From: an uncultured Verrucomicrobiales bacterium
Lineage (GTDB): Bacteria; Verrucomicrobiota; Verrucomicrobiia; Verrucomicrobiales; DEV007
Direction of reading: 5' to 3'
Assembly: GCA_943789025.1 (NCBI GenBank)
Contig: CALSSN010000001.1
Coordinates: forward strand, 1 to 42,090
DNA length: 42,090 bases
Position numbers and translations under genes: made by a program. Under the pieces are notes generated by a model that worked only from the letters and a program-made list of their open reading frames with translations, was not told the origin of the DNA and did not search any database. The number at the start of each line of letters is the position of its first letter. Within the stretch, counting starts at the first letter, position 1. Shown here in pieces: positions 1-15,631 of the stretch.

Positions 1-693
1 TTCGATCCGGTCCGGAATCACCGTGTAATCTACTCCGGAGAGTTTCTGAACACCTTCGATACTGATGCGCCGGGTACCCGCGCCTTCTACCTTCGCTCCC
101 ATGGCATTGAGAAAGTTTGCCAGGTCGACAACTTCCGGTTCAGCAGCGGCACCCTCGATCACCGTTGTTCCTTCAGCGAGCACTGCCGCCATCATTACAT
201 TGTCTGTGCCCAGAACAGTCGGGCCATGCGCCCCTCGCAGGTTCACCTCACCACCTCGAACTCCGTTCTTCGCGACGATGGTCATATCTCCACCTGAAAC
301 CTCAACCTTCGCTCCCAGAGCCTCCAGGCCTTTCAGGTGCAAATCCACCGGGCGATCGCCAATCACACACCCACCCGGAAGCGAGACCCGCGCCTTCTTC
401 AACCTCGCCAGAAGCGGCCCCATGACGCACACTGAAGCGCGCATCTTTCGCACGAGATCATAGGGTGCATCCGGTCGAATCTTCTTCGGCAGAATGCTCA
501 CCTTCCCGCTGGCGCGCTCCACCTCGGCCCCCAGACTCCGGAGAATCGCCAGCATGTAGTTGGTATCACTGACATCGGGAACGCGACGAATCACCGACTC
601 CTCATCAGTGAGCAGTGCGGCCGCTAAAATCGGTAGCGATGAATTCTTTGACCCGCTCAAAGAGACGGTTCCCTTGAGTCGCGACCCCGCCAT
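1..693 (-). CDS. murA: UDP-N-acetylglucosamine 1-carboxyvinyltransferase (partial, C-terminus off the window)
   Basis: Transfers enolpyruvate from PEP to UDP-GlcNAc, the first committed step of peptidoglycan synthesis in the cytoplasm. About 231 N-terminal codons are visible; family members are about 420 residues. Near the N-terminus SGSKNSSLPILAAALL holds the conserved Lys-Asn pair that contacts substrate. Further on, MRASVCVMGPLLAR is followed by LPGGCVIGDRPVDLHLKG, whose Cys is the catalytic residue (Cys115 in E. coli) and the fosfomycin target, so fosfomycin sensitivity at this residue is expected. The ATG at 693 is the first start after an in-frame stop two codons upstream; the protein starts a few residues shorter than most homologues. 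The gene runs off the left edge and is divergent from thrC across about 270 bp in which I see no gene. Confidence 0.95.
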   Translation of the reverse strand, partial: MAGSRLKGTVSLSGSKNSSLPILAAALLTDEESVIRRVPDVSDTNYMLAILRSLGAEVERASGKVSILPKKIRPDAPYDLVRKMRASVCVMGPLLARLKKARVSLPGGCVIGDRPVDLHLKGLEALGAKVEVSGGDMTIVAKNGVRGGEVNLRGAHGPTVLGTDNVMMAAVLAEGTTVIEGAAAEPEVVDLANFLNAMGAKVEGAGTRRISIEGVQKLSGVDYTVIPDRIE

Positions 694-966
694 GTATTAA
701 AAAGCTATCCATTGGATGAAGAAAGAAAAGCCACTCCCTAAACTACCTCGACTCGAATCGCCAATCATCTTTCAGGAATCTGACCTTGCCTGCACCTCTG
801 CTCATGCCTATGCCTAAGCGATCAACCCGAGAACCCGCAGCAGATCTTCTCGGGAAATTCCCTGGCGATCGCTTTCTTCCTCTCATGCCTCTCCTTTCTA
901 CTGGAATCCCCAGCATCCCACCTGCAGATTCCAGTCCTGAAAGTGGCTAGATCATCGTCAAGTATC

Positions 967-2326
967 ATGCGTTACCAAAGTACCCGAGGACAATCGCAAG
1001 GATTGACTTTTACCGAAGCTTTCGCCACCGGCCTGGCACCTGACGGAGGCCTCTACGTCCCTGAAGAGCTCCCAAACATTGCGAGTTCTCTCGCTGCATG
1101 GGAAGGCTTATCCTATCCGGAGCTCGCTCATGGATTTCTCTCGCTCTTTGACACGGATCATACTCCAGAAGAACTCCAGGACCTCATCGACCGCTTCCTA
1201 CGCCTCCTTCGATGCCCCCCTGCGCACTCTCAAAGAGGGACTTCACGTACTCGAGCTTTTTCACGGTCCGACCCTGGCATTCAAAGATTTTGGCCTGCAA
1301 CTTCTTGGCAACCTGTTCGAAGATCAAATCCACCGTACCGACAAATCGATCAATGTTCTCGGCGCCACATCTGGTGACACTGGCGCCGCCGCCATCGCCG
1401 GACTTGCCAACAAAAAGGGGGTCAAGGTCTTCATTCTTTTTCCGGAAGGGCGGGTCTCTCCACTTCAAGAGCGTCAAATGACCTGCACAGGAGCAGAAAA
1501 CATCTACCCGATCCCGATTCGCGGATCTTTTGACGATGCTCAGCATATCATCAAAGAACTCTTCGGAGATCTCAATTTCAAGGCGTCCTACGGACTCTCT
1601 GCAGTCAACTCAATCAACCTTGCCCGCATCCTTGGGCAATGTATCTACTACCTGCGAGCCTGGCTGCAACTTCCCGCCGAGGAACGGAGTAAACCGGGAA
1701 CCGCTGGCCCCGAATTCATCGTCCCGACCGGAAATTTCGGCAACGTGCTCGCCGGGTGGCTGGCCAGCAAAATGGGCCTGCCCATCCCAAGCTTCCAGAT
1801 CGCGACCAATCAGAACGATATCCTCCACCGCCTGTTTACAACAGGAAGCTACCATCCGGGCAAGGTGGACCCGAGCCTTGCTCCTTCCATGGACATTCAG
1901 GTCGCTTCCAACTTCGAGCGCTACCTTTTCTACCTTCGCGGGAAAGATGGCAACGTTGTCGCCTCAGAAATGGCCAGGCTCAAAGAACGCGGCGGACTCT
2001 CCCTGAGTGACTTCGATCCTGATACTTTTACCGCGACCCGCAGTGACGATGAGGACATCCGCGAGGCCATCCGCTCGTGTTACCAGGAATTCAACTACAT
2101 CATCGATCCGCACACCGCCTGTGGATTCAAGCAGATCAACCCCGACCGCTCGACCGTCATCCTTTCCACCGCCCATCCCGCAAAATTTCCCGAGACCATC
2201 AAAGAGAGCATCGGCATCGAATCTACCCACCCTACTCTCGAAGCACTCAAGGAAAAACCTCCGATCACCTACCCGGCTGAGCCCAACGCGAGTGCGGTGC
2301 GGGAGCTCATCAAAAAACACGCCTGA
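967..2326 (+). CDS. thrC: Threonine synthase, interrupted by a one-base frameshift
   Basis: PLP enzyme converting O-phosphohomoserine to threonine. The N-terminus (MRYQSTRGQSQGLTFTEAFA, then LAPDGGLYVPEELP) is in one frame up to about 1194. The rest, including HGPTLAFKDFGLQ with the PLP-binding lysine, GATSGDTGAAAI and PTGNFGNVLAG, is in the next frame to 2326. Removing one base from the TTCC at 1195-1198 restores a continuous protein of about 452 residues, the usual length for the bacterial family. ATG 967 is preferred over an upstream ATG at 943 because family members begin right at the YQSTRG-like segment. No strong ribosome site is seen. The frameshift could be a sequencing error or a real mutation; the rest of the frame is intact and well conserved, which favours error or a very recent change. 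Confidence 0.9.
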
Positions 2327-2356
2327 TTCAGGCCGCGGGCAGCAAGCAGAATGCGT

Positions 2357-2361
2357 CTTAC
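2357..2361. repeat. Left target-site duplication of the IS element (CTTAC)
   Basis: CTTAC lies directly outside the left end of the element and is repeated at 4104-4108 directly outside the right end. A five-base duplication is the expected scar of an IS1380-type insertion. Confidence 0.75.
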
Positions 2362-4103
2362 CCTAAAAGCGGCAATAGAAACTTGAGCACCTCGCTCTAA
2401 ATCTATAAGAATAAGGGGTATGAGTGCGCTCCTTACTGATTCTCGCGCTCACCCTCAGGGTGAGTCACAAAAACAGGGTATTTCCCCTTCACAGGCGTGG
2501 CCTCTGGACACCCCGGGCGGACGGTTTTTTGCCGAATGGGATGAGGACACACCCACCACCAAGGACGGGCAGCTCATTTTCTTTTTCCAGTTCCTCCAGG
2601 CCGGTGGACGCTGGCAAAAACTCATGGAGAACTGCCCTCTCCACTATGTCGGCAACCGGGGCAGCGGTGCAAAGAATGTCCTCGGAACCGTGCTCCTGAG
2701 TATCCTCAACGGGCACTGGCGTTATGCTCACATCAACGCCATCCGGGGAGATGCGATCAATCCTCCGCTGCTTGGCATGGAGAAGACTGTCAGCGAGGAC
2801 ACAGTGAGGCGGGCGATGAAACGCATTCCCGAGGAGGTCGGACTCGAGTGGTTACGCGGGCATATATTAGACAGCATCTCCCCAGCCCTTGCACTGCCGT
2901 GGATCCTCGACATCGACACCACAGTCAAGCCTCTCTACGGCCATCAACAAGGAGCCGAAATAGGATACAACCCGCAGAAGCCTGGCCGTCCCAGCCACAC
3001 CTATCACAGTTATTTCGTGGCCAACCTCCGTATCTCGCTGGGCGTAGACATCCTTTCTGGCAAGAAGAGCGCGGGCGCCTACGGGATGACGGGCCTGTGG
3101 AAAACCCTCGGCAGACTCCCGCGTTCCCACTGGCCAACTTTTGCCCGTGGTGACTGCGGCTACGGCAGCGAGAAGGTCATGCTGGAGTTTGAGCAACGCC
3201 AACTGCCCTACCTCTTCAAGCTCAGACACAGCCCGAAAGTGAAGGCCCTGATCCGGGAATGCGTGGGCCTTGGCCACCACAAATGGAAAAATGCCGGAGA
3301 TGGCTGGGAGGCGATGGAGTCCTCACTGAAACTTCAAGGTTGGACACGTGAGCGCCGTGTTGTGCTGGTTCGAGAAGCCCCGGCAAAGGCCCCAGTAGGA
3401 AAGAACAAGCGCCGTCGTCGCGACCACCAAGAACTTCTTCCCCGGAACGACGGTAAGAGCTGGGATCTCCATGCGGCTCCCTGGAGCGGCAAGATCGCCG
3501 TGCTGGTGAGTTCACTGGACGAGAACGCCTATCCGACGGTGGCGATGCCCAGACTCTATCGCGAGCGCAGTGATTGCGAAAACAACTTCGATGAACTCAA
3601 AAACCAATGGGGCTGGTCCGGCTACACGACGCGTCAGATCGCCCCCTGTCGGCTGATGGCGAACCTTGTGGCACTGTTCTCCAACTGGTGGAACCTCTAC
3701 GTCCGTTTCTACGACGAAGAGCATCACCGGGAGGCGATCACCAGCCGCCCGGCCCTCATGCACGGGGTAGCCCGGCAGGTTCAGAGTGGTGGCCAGAGAA
3801 AGGTGAAAGTCAGCCTTCAGCACGAATATGGCGAAGCGATTGCCCGGGCAGTCAGGGAGGTCAGCAGCCAGCTCCACTACATGATGGCCATTGCGGAGCA
3901 ATGGACGATCGAGCAACGATGGTCCTTGCTGTTAACGCGTCTTTTGCGCCGTTGGCTTGGCGGAAAATGGTTATCGGGGGTTCCTCCCGACGCGAAATTG
4001 CTGCTCAGCGGATGAAAATCGCACCCTTGCACAGTCATCGATCAAATCGCACGGAATGGCCTGCCAATCCGACGATTTTACTGTGCCCATTTACGTTTTT
4101 AGG
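2362..4103 (+). mobile_element. Complete IS1380-like insertion sequence, 1742 bp
   Basis: The element is bounded by imperfect terminal inverted repeats. The left end begins CCTAAAAgCGgcAAT; the right end read inwards on the minus strand is CCTAAAAaCGtaAAT, so the outer seven bases match exactly and further matches continue inwards. Both ends are flanked by the same five bases, CTTAC. It carries one transposase gene. The size, the CC-starting ends and the 4-5 bp duplication agree with the IS1380 family as I know it. The element sits between thrC and fumC, which converge; its right-hand duplication overlaps the fumC stop codon, so fumC was left intact. Confidence 0.8.
2420..4015 (+). CDS. DDE transposase, IS4 superfamily / IS1380-like
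   Basis: Single 531-residue reading frame filling the IS. The likely catalytic triad is visible: Asp in WILDIDTTVKPLYGHQQGAE (about residue 165), Asp in FARGDCGYGSEKVM (about 250) and Glu in YRERSDCENNFDELKNQWG (about 390), which matches the Y-x2-R-x3-E-x6-K layout of IS4-superfamily enzymes. The 'LDIDTTV-YG-Q-GAEIGYNP' block is typical of IS1380 relatives. The frame is uninterrupted, so the element may still be active. The start at 2420 follows the left terminal repeat by about 60 bp; there is an AAGGGG tract just upstream that could serve as a ribosome site. Confidence 0.9.
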   Translation: MSALLTDSRAHPQGESQKQGISPSQAWPLDTPGGRFFAEWDEDTPTTKDGQLIFFFQFLQAGGRWQKLMENCPLHYVGNRGSGAKNVLGTVLLSILNGHWRYAHINAIRGDAINPPLLGMEKTVSEDTVRRAMKRIPEEVGLEWLRGHILDSISPALALPWILDIDTTVKPLYGHQQGAEIGYNPQKPGRPSHTYHSYFVANLRISLGVDILSGKKSAGAYGMTGLWKTLGRLPRSHWPTFARGDCGYGSEKVMLEFEQRQLPYLFKLRHSPKVKALIRECVGLGHHKWKNAGDGWEAMESSLKLQGWTRERRVVLVREAPAKAPVGKNKRRRRDHQELLPRNDGKSWDLHAAPWSGKIAVLVSSLDENAYPTVAMPRLYRERSDCENNFDELKNQWGWSGYTTRQIAPCRLMANLVALFSNWWNLYVRFYDEEHHREAITSRPALMHGVARQVQSGGQRKVKVSLQHEYGEAIARAVREVSSQLHYMMAIAEQWTIEQRWSLLLTRLLRRWLGGKWLSGVPPDAKLLLSG

Positions 4104-4104
4104 C

Positions 4105-5508
<1,404 letters not shown>

Positions 5509-5660
5509 GGTGATAAAAATTATAAAACAATCGTAGCGGGAATCAAATCAGTGCTCGCCCTCCGGGGCTTCCGCAGCACCCCACATTCGCCTTGCTTGTG
5601 TAAAACCCGCCCAAGCGATCAAGACCTGCAGCGAGCCGCCGCCGAAGCAGGACGCCTGGC

Positions 5661-5738
5661 TTAACTTTTCGCGAGAAAAGCAAAACAAAAGATTCCCAGA
5701 GCGAGAAAAACCACCACGTAAATCAATCCTAAAGTCAT
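5661..5738 (-). CDS. Possible 25-residue membrane microprotein
   Basis: Short frame MTLGLIYVVVFLALGIFCFA followed by FLAKS: one hydrophobic helix with a basic C-terminus. The ATG at 5738 is preceded at five bases by GGGAGAG, one of the better Shine-Dalgarno matches in this window, which is the main reason to list it. The same frame can be extended upstream to 5918, but that part is antisense to rpsN and lies before the ribosome site. It sits between fumC and rpsN. No family recognised; it could be chance. Confidence 0.35.
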   Translation of the reverse strand: MTLGLIYVVVFLALGIFCFAFLAKS

Positions 5739-5862
5739 TTCATCTCTCCCATGCCACTTCTCGGCGATCTTCGCCACAAAAAACAAGACATAAAACACAG
5801 TTTTTCCGCTTGATCCCCTCGTGATCACGGATGAAGATCGTCGCTCGAAAGAATTCCTACCT

Positions 5863-6132
5863 ATGGCAAAGAAAAGCTGGACCGAGCGCGACAAGCGCAA
5901 ACAGAAGACCGTAAGCAAGTACGCAAAGCTGCGTGAGCAACTGAAAGCTGAAAAAGACTACGTCGGTCTCTCGATGCTCCCGAGGGATGCCAGTCCTACG
6001 CGACTCGTCAACCGCTGCTCTGCAACCGGAAGGCGTCGGGCATTCATGCGCCGATTCAGCCTGTCCCGAATCGCCTTCCGCGAATACGCCTCGCAGGGGC
6101 TCATTCCGGGCGTGACCAAATCCAGCTGGTAG
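5863..6132 (+). CDS. rpsN: 30S ribosomal protein S14, zinc-independent (C-) type
   Basis: 89-residue small-subunit protein that binds 16S rRNA in the head of the 30S subunit. The N-terminus MAKKSWTERDKRKQKTVSKY and the C-terminal block NRCSATGRRRAFMRRFSLSR followed by IAFREYASQGLIPGVTKSSW are diagnostic. The two CxxC zinc motifs of the C+ type are absent. The start is the ATG at 5863, because homologues begin MAKKS; an in-frame GTG at 5821 would add a non-conserved leader. The gene is alone here and not within a ribosomal operon (neighbours are fumC and an FmdB gene), so it may be a relocated sole copy or a second S14 paralogue used under zinc limitation; the sequence cannot decide. Confidence 0.93.
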   Translation: MAKKSWTERDKRKQKTVSKYAKLREQLKAEKDYVGLSMLPRDASPTRLVNRCSATGRRRAFMRRFSLSRIAFREYASQGLIPGVTKSSW

Positions 6133-6331
6133 TTTTCTCGCTCTCTGCGGCAGGACCAGGCACTCGGTGAGGGCAGGCATCTCGCTATCTCCCTCTTCCT
6201 TCGTTCCTCGTTCTGTTTTTTTTCCGGAGGCTTCGGCACGTGCTTGTATCGGGAGGATTTCCTTCCCACCACCACCCTACGCGGCCAAGTTGCGAACACT
6301 GAGCGTTGGCCCTAGGCTCTTGTATTGCAAT

Positions 6332-6583
6332 ATGCCTATTTACCAATACCGAGTAGCAGACGGAGAAAGTGGCTGCTTCCGCTGCGCGCAGGGGTTTGAT
6401 CTCTTCCGTCCGGTAAACCGCCCGGCACTTGAGGCCTGCCCTCTTTGCGGCACTTCTGTCACCAAGCTCATCTCCACAGTGAACTCACCGAAAATCAACA
6501 AGCCTCTCTCTGTCACTGATGCCAAAAAAGCAGGGTTCACCGTCCTGGAAAAGAGGGATCAGGGGGTCTACGAAAAACTTTAA
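6332..6583 (+). CDS. FmdB-family zinc-ribbon protein
   Basis: 83-residue protein starting MPIYQYRVADGE, the hallmark opening of the FmdB/CxxC_CxxC_SSSS family. Two cysteine pairs follow, CFRC (about residues 15-18) and CPLC (about residues 36-39), enough for one zinc ribbon. The C-terminal part (FTVLEKRDQGVYEKL) is less typical and replaces the usual Ser-rich tail. Family members are small regulators or accessory proteins of unknown function, named after a gene in methylotroph formamidase/amide operons. Start 6332 is set by the conserved MPIY; the longer frame upstream is not conserved in character. A gap of about 60 bp separates it from the CorC-type gene. Confidence 0.8.
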   Translation: MPIYQYRVADGESGCFRCAQGFDLFRPVNRPALEACPLCGTSVTKLISTVNSPKINKPLSVTDAKKAGFTVLEKRDQGVYEKL

Positions 6584-6645
6584 GGTTTTTATCCAGAACG
6601 CCCGTATCCTCTTCTACGCTACGCTTTACGCTGCCACCCGCTCTA

Positions 6646-10904
<4,259 letters not shown>

Positions 10905-11056
10905 GAAAATCCCTCCGGGCATCACTACTTACCCCAGTCAGGAAGGACGCGCCGTAAAAGATGGAGTGCGCCATCGAGGAGCTGGTGTGTCTCGCCTACC
11001 ACCTCAAACGCCTGCACGGGATGGCGAACGATTTGCCACCGGTTCTACCTCCTGAT

Positions 11057-11081
11057 CGCCAGTTCCACCTCAGAACTGGCG
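11057..11081. terminator. Stem-loop between convergent alaS and DUF1501 genes
   Basis: CGCCAGTTC-cacctca-GAACTGGCG is a perfect nine-base-pair stem with a seven-base loop. It lies between the alaS stop (10904) and the DUF1501 stop (11099), where a shared terminator is expected. No run of T follows on either strand, so it may be a transcript-end-protecting stem and not a classical intrinsic terminator. Confidence 0.4.
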
Positions 11082-11098
11082 CTAACTCCGACAGGCTC

Positions 11099-12520
11099 CT
11101 AGAGTACGCCCTTGACCACGTGGGCGTGCTCGACGCCGGTGAGACGCTGGTCGAGCCCCTGGAAACGGTAGCTGAAACGCTCGTGATCGATTCCCAGACA
11201 ATGCAGCATGGTGGCATTGAGGTCGCGAATGTGGACGGGATCACGTGCGATGTTGTAGGCGAAGTCGTCGGTCTCACCGTAAGTGACTCCGCCTTGGATG
11301 CCACCTCCGGCCAGCCACATGCTGAAGCAACGCCCGTGGTGGTCGCGGCCATTACCGAGTGCGCCCTGGCTGTAGGCAGTGCGTCCGAACTCGCCGCCCC
11401 AGATGACCAGGGTATCCTCAAGGAGGCCGCGGTTCTTCAGGTCGGTGACCAACGCGGCCGAAGCCTGGTCGGTGTCCTTGCACTGGGCGGTGAGGCCGGG
11501 TTTGAGGCCCCCGTGCTGGTCCCAGCCACGGTGGAAGAGCTGAATAAAGCGGACATCGCGCTCGGCCATGCGCCTGGCCATGAGGCAGTTGTAGGCGTAG
11601 GTGCCGGGCTGACGAGCCTCCTCGCCATAGAGCTTGAAGGTGCTTTCGGGCTCGTTTGAGAGGTCGGCGATTTCCGGGGCGGCGGCCTGCATGCGGAAGG
11701 CCATCTCGTACTGGGAGATGCGGGTTTCGATCTCGGGGTCACCACTCTGCTGGAGCTTGAGCCGGTTGAGCGCGGCGAGGTCGTCGAGTTGGGCCCTGCG
11801 GTTCTCACGGGTGATGCCGGGCGGATCCTTCAGAAAAAGGACCGGGTCGCCGCTGCTCCGGAGGAGAACCCCCTGGTGATTAGAGGGCAGGAAGCCACTG
11901 CCCCAGAGACGCGAAAAGATCGGCTGACCCGGGTTCTTGCCATTGCCTTGCGAGATGAGGACGATGTAGGACGGCATATTCCGGTTGGCACTGCCGAGTC
12001 CATAGCTGGCCCAGGCCCCGGCGCTCGGTTTGCCAGGAATCTGCGAGCCGGTGTTGATGTAAGTGATGCCGGGGTCGTGGTTGATCGCCTCGGTGTGCAT
12101 CGACCGAACCACAGCCATGTCGTCGGCGATGCCGGCGGTGTAGGGGAGGAAATCACTCACCCAGGTGCCGCTTTTTCCGTGCTGGGCGAACTTGCCGATC
12201 GGCCCGCAAACCGGGAATGCCTCCTGGCCGGAGGTCATGCCGGTGACGCGCTGGCTGCCGCGGACGCTCGATGGAAGCTCTTCGCCGTGGCGCTGCTCCA
12301 TGGTCGGCTTGTAGTCGAAGAGGTCGATATGCGACGGGCCACCCGACATAAACAGGTAGATGACACGTTTGGCGGTCGGCTTGAAGTGGGGCAGTTCGGG
12401 CCGTGCCGCCCGGGCGGTGTCGCCGAGCAGTGATCCAAGGGCGAGCGCACCGAGGCCGCCGCCGGATCGTCCAAGGAAGCTGCGACGCGAGAGTGACTGG
12501 ATGATGTTCGAAGGATTCAT
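11099..12520 (-). CDS. Tat-exported DUF1501 protein (sulfatase-like fold)
   Basis: 473 residues. The N-terminus has a twin-arginine signal ([20 protein letters not shown]) followed by a hydrophobic stretch and an Ala-rich cleavage region, so it is exported folded. The mature part begins [20 protein letters not shown], the hallmark of DUF1501, an alkaline-phosphatase-superfamily relative; [20 protein letters not shown] near the C-terminus is another characteristic block. Biochemical function is not established; these proteins are abundant in Planctomycetes and Verrucomicrobia and nearly always sit next to a PSD1 cytochrome gene. Its start codon overlaps the stop of the upstream PSD1 gene (ATGA), indicating translational coupling and probably joint function at the cell envelope. 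Confidence 0.93.
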   Translation of the reverse strand: MNPSNIIQSLSRRSFLGRSGGGLGALALGSLLGDTARAARPELPHFKPTAKRVIYLFMSGGPSHIDLFDYKPTMEQRHGEELPSSVRGSQRVTGMTSGQEAFPVCGPIGKFAQHGKSGTWVSDFLPYTAGIADDMAVVRSMHTEAINHDPGITYINTGSQIPGKPSAGAWASYGLGSANRNMPSYIVLISQGNGKNPGQPIFSRLWGSGFLPSNHQGVLLRSSGDPVLFLKDPPGITRENRRAQLDDLAALNRLKLQQSGDPEIETRISQYEMAFRMQAAAPEIADLSNEPESTFKLYGEEARQPGTYAYNCLMARRMAERDVRFIQLFHRGWDQHGGLKPGLTAQCKDTDQASAALVTDLKNRGLLEDTLVIWGGEFGRTAYSQGALGNGRDHHGRCFSMWLAGGGIQGGVTYGETDDFAYNIARDPVHIRDLNATMLHCLGIDHERFSYRFQGLDQRLTGVEHAHVVKGVL

Positions 12521-15500
12521 TCCCGGGTGATGGTTTCGTCAAGGTTGAGGATGAGGGAGGCTACGGTCGCCATGGCGGCGGCTTCGGGCTTGTCGCTGCC
12601 GTTGAGAAAAAGAGTGGTATGTTCCGTGGACCCACCGAAGTAGGCGAGCTGGCGCTCGTAGGCTGACTTGAGGATCCCGATTTCCTCCGCTTCGGGGTGC
12701 CGTGCGGTGGCGAGGCGGAAGCCGTGGTGAATCTGTTCAATGACTTCGCCTTCGACTTGTTGCATCCGGGTGGCCAGGCCATGGGCGGCCTGCAGGAACT
12801 GCGGTTCATTCATGAGCACGAGGGCCTGCAGCGGGGTGTTGGTCAGGGAGCGCCGGACGGAGCAGGTTTCACGGTTGGGGGCATCGAAGGCCACCATGAT
12901 GGGCGGAGGTGAGGTTCGTTTCCAGAAGCTGTAGAGGCTGCGCCGATAGATCCGGCCGGGATCGCGGTCGGAGAAGAAGTGCTGAGAGGAGAAGAAGTTC
13001 GGGTGGCCAAAGTGGCTGACCTCCTTCCAGAGCCCGGCAGGTTGCGGAGGGTAAACGCTCGGGCCGCCGACGGCCTGCTTGAGCAGTCCTCCGATAGCGA
13101 GAGCGCCGTCACGGATCGACTCGGCAGGGAGCCGGAAGCGCGGGGCGCGGGCCAGCAGACGGTTGTAAGGATCGCGTTCCAAGAGGGACTCGGAAACGTC
13201 AGAGGCCTGGCGGTAGGTCCGGGAGATCAGCATCGTCTTGAGCAGAGCCCGGACGTCCCAGCCAGAGGTGACGAACTCCGAGGCAAGCCAGTCGAGCAGC
13301 TCGGGGTGGGAAGGCCATTCGCCCTGCGAGCCGAAATCTTCGGCGGTCTTGACCAGGCCGGTTCCGAAGAGCATTTGCCAGTAGCGGTTCACAGTGACGC
13401 GTGCGGTCAGCGGGTGTGCGGGATCGGTCAACCAGTTTGCCAGCGCGAGGCGATCGGGCGGGACTGTGGACTCGGGCAAGGCGCCGAGTATCCCAGGGAT
13501 CCCGGCGTCGACGATTTCGCCCGGCTGGTCGTAGGCTCCGCGGATCAGGATCGGGGTCTTGCGATCCGGGGCACCTTGGTCCATGACCATGACCGTCGTC
13601 TTTCCCGTTACCAGGGATTTTCGTTGCAGGCCGATCTCGCCGTCGATCGCCTTAGCCAGCTTGCTCATGTCGGGGCTCGCCTTGGCGAAGGCGGCGGTGA
13701 CGAGGTTGCGCTCTTTCTGGCTGCGCTGTTGGTCAGTCTTGCCCAAAGCGGTGGCGAGCGTCTGTTTGTTGCCTCTGAATTTCGCAAAGAGGTCGCCCCA
13801 CGGTGAGTCGTCGTAGCGGGCGACCACCGAGGCGGCGGCGAAGCCTTCCGGGTTGCCTGCCAGTTTCCACTTCGGCTGTTCCGCGGTGCCGACGAGCCAG
13901 CTCGCGTCGGTGCCGATGTAGGTTCCGTCCGAGAGGGCCGCAAGGGCGACGAGCGCGGCCTTGTGCTTTCCGCCCTCCCAGTCTTTGGCCGCCACCGCGA
14001 TGAGGTTTTCGCCTTCGACGAGCTGGGGGCGTATGTCGAGGATCGACGGGGTGCGCCAGTCGGGGTTGTCTCCGACGAGCTCTCCGTTGACGAAGATCTG
14101 CGCCTCGTTGTCGCAGCTGACGAGAATCTGGGCGTGTTCGGGAACCGTTTTCAGCGTGAAGGTTTTCCGGAACCAGGCGAATTCGCCCTTGCCGGCGGGG
14201 TTCGACCAAATCCACGCGAGGTCGTTGGCCTCGTCATTGTTCGGGAACGGGAAGCTGGCAGCGGTTTCCAGTCTCGCTGCGGGCGCCTCGGGGCCGGCCT
14301 TGGCCAGCGTGGCGTGTTCCCACCGGCGGCGCGCATCGCCCAGGAATGGCTCGGGATGGTCCTTGAGGTGCTGGAGTTCAGCGATGCGTCCCTCCATGGT
14401 GCGGCGAAACTGCGTCTTGTCCTGCAGCAGTGGGTTGATCTCTAGGATAGGCGGCGTGTTGCCGCCACCTCCTTTGCCCAATCCCGGCTCGGCGGAGGTA
14501 TTGAAGAAAGCGAAAAATCGATAGTAGTCGCGCTGCGAGATGGGGTCGTATTTGTGGTCGTGGCACTGGGCGCACTGCATGGTCAAGCCCATGAAAGCGG
14601 TCGAGACGGTGTCGATCTGGTCGGCGATTCTAGTCACTTTGTATTCCTCAGGAATGGTACCGCCCTCGTGGGTGTTCATCGCGTTGCGGAGGAAGCCGGT
14701 GGCAATTTTCTGGGGCTCGGTGGCACCGGGCATGAGGTCGCCCGCGAGTTGCTGGCGAAGAAACTCATCGAAGGGGAGATTGTTCATGAAGGTGTGGATG
14801 ACCCAGTCGCGCCAGGCCCACATGTCGCGATGGTCGTCAATCGAGTAACCATTGGTGTCCGCGAAGCGCGCCACGTCGAGCCATTCCAGAGCGAGCCGCT
14901 CGGCAAATTGTGGACTTTCCATGAGGCGGTCGACAGTGGCGGCGAACTCCTTCTCCGGGTCCCGGAGGAAGCTGTCGATCTGGGCGGGGGTGGGAGGCAG
15001 CCCGGTGAGGTCGAGGTGCAGCCTTCGCACCAGCGTTTCGGGTGGGGCTTCGGGGGAAAAACCGAGGCTCTCCTTCTCCAGGCGCGCGGCGATGAACTGA
15101 TCGATCGGATTGGCGGTCTGCACCGCGACTTCCGGCGGCTCGGGGCGTTGCACGGGCTGGAAAGCCCAGTGGCCGGCGTAGGGAGCCCCCTCCTCGATCC
15201 ATCTCGTGAGCGTGGTGACCTCCTCTGGCGTGAGTGGGTTCTTGTGCTTCGGGGGCGGCATGAGGTCATCCTCGTCGTCGCTGGTGATCCGGTGAAACAG
15301 CTCGCTCTCCTCCGGCTTGCCAGGGACGATGGCGGCATATCCGCCGAGGTCAGCGAAGGCGCCGTCCTCGGTGTCAAGCCGGTAGTCGGCGTCGCGATCC
15401 TGCCCATCCGGTCCGTGACAGGCGAAGCATTTCGCCGACAGAATTGGCCGCACGTCACGATTGAAGTTGAGAGTTTCCTCAGCTGTTACCGAGGACAGAA

Positions 15501-15543
15501 CCAAGGACCAGGTCAGGCTCAGTCCAAGCAGCGGGAGGCGCAT
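12517..15543 (-). CDS. Secreted Planctomycete cytochrome c protein (PSCyt1-PSCyt2-PSD1)
   Basis: About 1008 residues from the chosen start. A signal peptide ([20 protein letters not shown], cut near AEE) supports ATG 15543; longer frames to 15600 would bury it. PSCyt1 (about 25-95) has the haem motif CFACH in [20 protein letters not shown]. PSCyt2/DUF1549 (about 140-370) starts [18 protein letters not shown] and holds a second haem-like motif, [13 protein letters not shown] central insert of roughly 200 residues contains a galactose-binding-like sandwich ([20 protein letters not shown], then [13 protein letters not shown]). PSD1/DUF1553 forms the C-terminal third ([20 protein letters not shown], then [20 protein letters not shown]). 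The protein is probably periplasmic and redox-linked; its substrate is unknown. It is coupled to the DUF1501 gene by a four-base overlap. The PAS-AraC gene lies 88 bp upstream on the same strand and is a plausible regulator. Confidence 0.93.
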   Translation of the reverse strand: MRLPLLGLSLTWSLVLSSVTAEETLNFNRDVRPILSAKCFACHGPDGQDRDADYRLDTEDGAFADLGGYAAIVPGKPEESELFHRITSDDEDDLMPPPKHKNPLTPEEVTTLTRWIEEGAPYAGHWAFQPVQRPEPPEVAVQTANPIDQFIAARLEKESLGFSPEAPPETLVRRLHLDLTGLPPTPAQIDSFLRDPEKEFAATVDRLMESPQFAERLALEWLDVARFADTNGYSIDDHRDMWAWRDWVIHTFMNNLPFDEFLRQQLAGDLMPGATEPQKIATGFLRNAMNTHEGGTIPEEYKVTRIADQIDTVSTAFMGLTMQCAQCHDHKYDPISQRDYYRFFAFFNTSAEPGLGKGGGGNTPPILEINPLLQDKTQFRRTMEGRIAELQHLKDHPEPFLGDARRRWEHATLAKAGPEAPAARLETAASFPFPNNDEANDLAWIWSNPAGKGEFAWFRKTFTLKTVPEHAQILVSCDNEAQIFVNGELVGDNPDWRTPSILDIRPQLVEGENLIAVAAKDWEGGKHKAALVALAALSDGTYIGTDASWLVGTAEQPKWKLAGNPEGFAAASVVARYDDSPWGDLFAKFRGNKQTLATALGKTDQQRSQKERNLVTAAFAKASPDMSKLAKAIDGEIGLQRKSLVTGKTTVMVMDQGAPDRKTPILIRGAYDQPGEIVDAGIPGILGALPESTVPPDRLALANWLTDPAHPLTARVTVNRYWQMLFGTGLVKTAEDFGSQGEWPSHPELLDWLASEFVTSGWDVRALLKTMLISRTYRQASDVSESLLERDPYNRLLARAPRFRLPAESIRDGALAIGGLLKQAVGGPSVYPPQPAGLWKEVSHFGHPNFFSSQHFFSDRDPGRIYRRSLYSFWKRTSPPPIMVAFDAPNRETCSVRRSLTNTPLQALVLMNEPQFLQAAHGLATRMQQVEGEVIEQIHHGFRLATARHPEAEEIGILKSAYERQLAYFGGSTEHTTLFLNGSDKPEAAAMATVASLILNLDETITRE

Positions 15544-15631
15544 TTGATTGCTGGGTGGTCGACAGGCCATACCTTTATGGTAGCCGGTAACCGTGGCCAA
15601 TCTTGGAGCGTGAAGAATTATTTTTGTATAA

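Noticed and set aside
967..1200. Programmed ribosomal frameshift in thrC
   Set aside because: The TTCC at the shift is no slippery heptamer, no downstream structure is evident, and similar indels occur in several other genes.
10961..11659. Long plus-strand frame opposite the DUF1501 gene
   Set aside because: Antisense shadow of a well-supported gene in a GC-rich region; no conserved features of its own.
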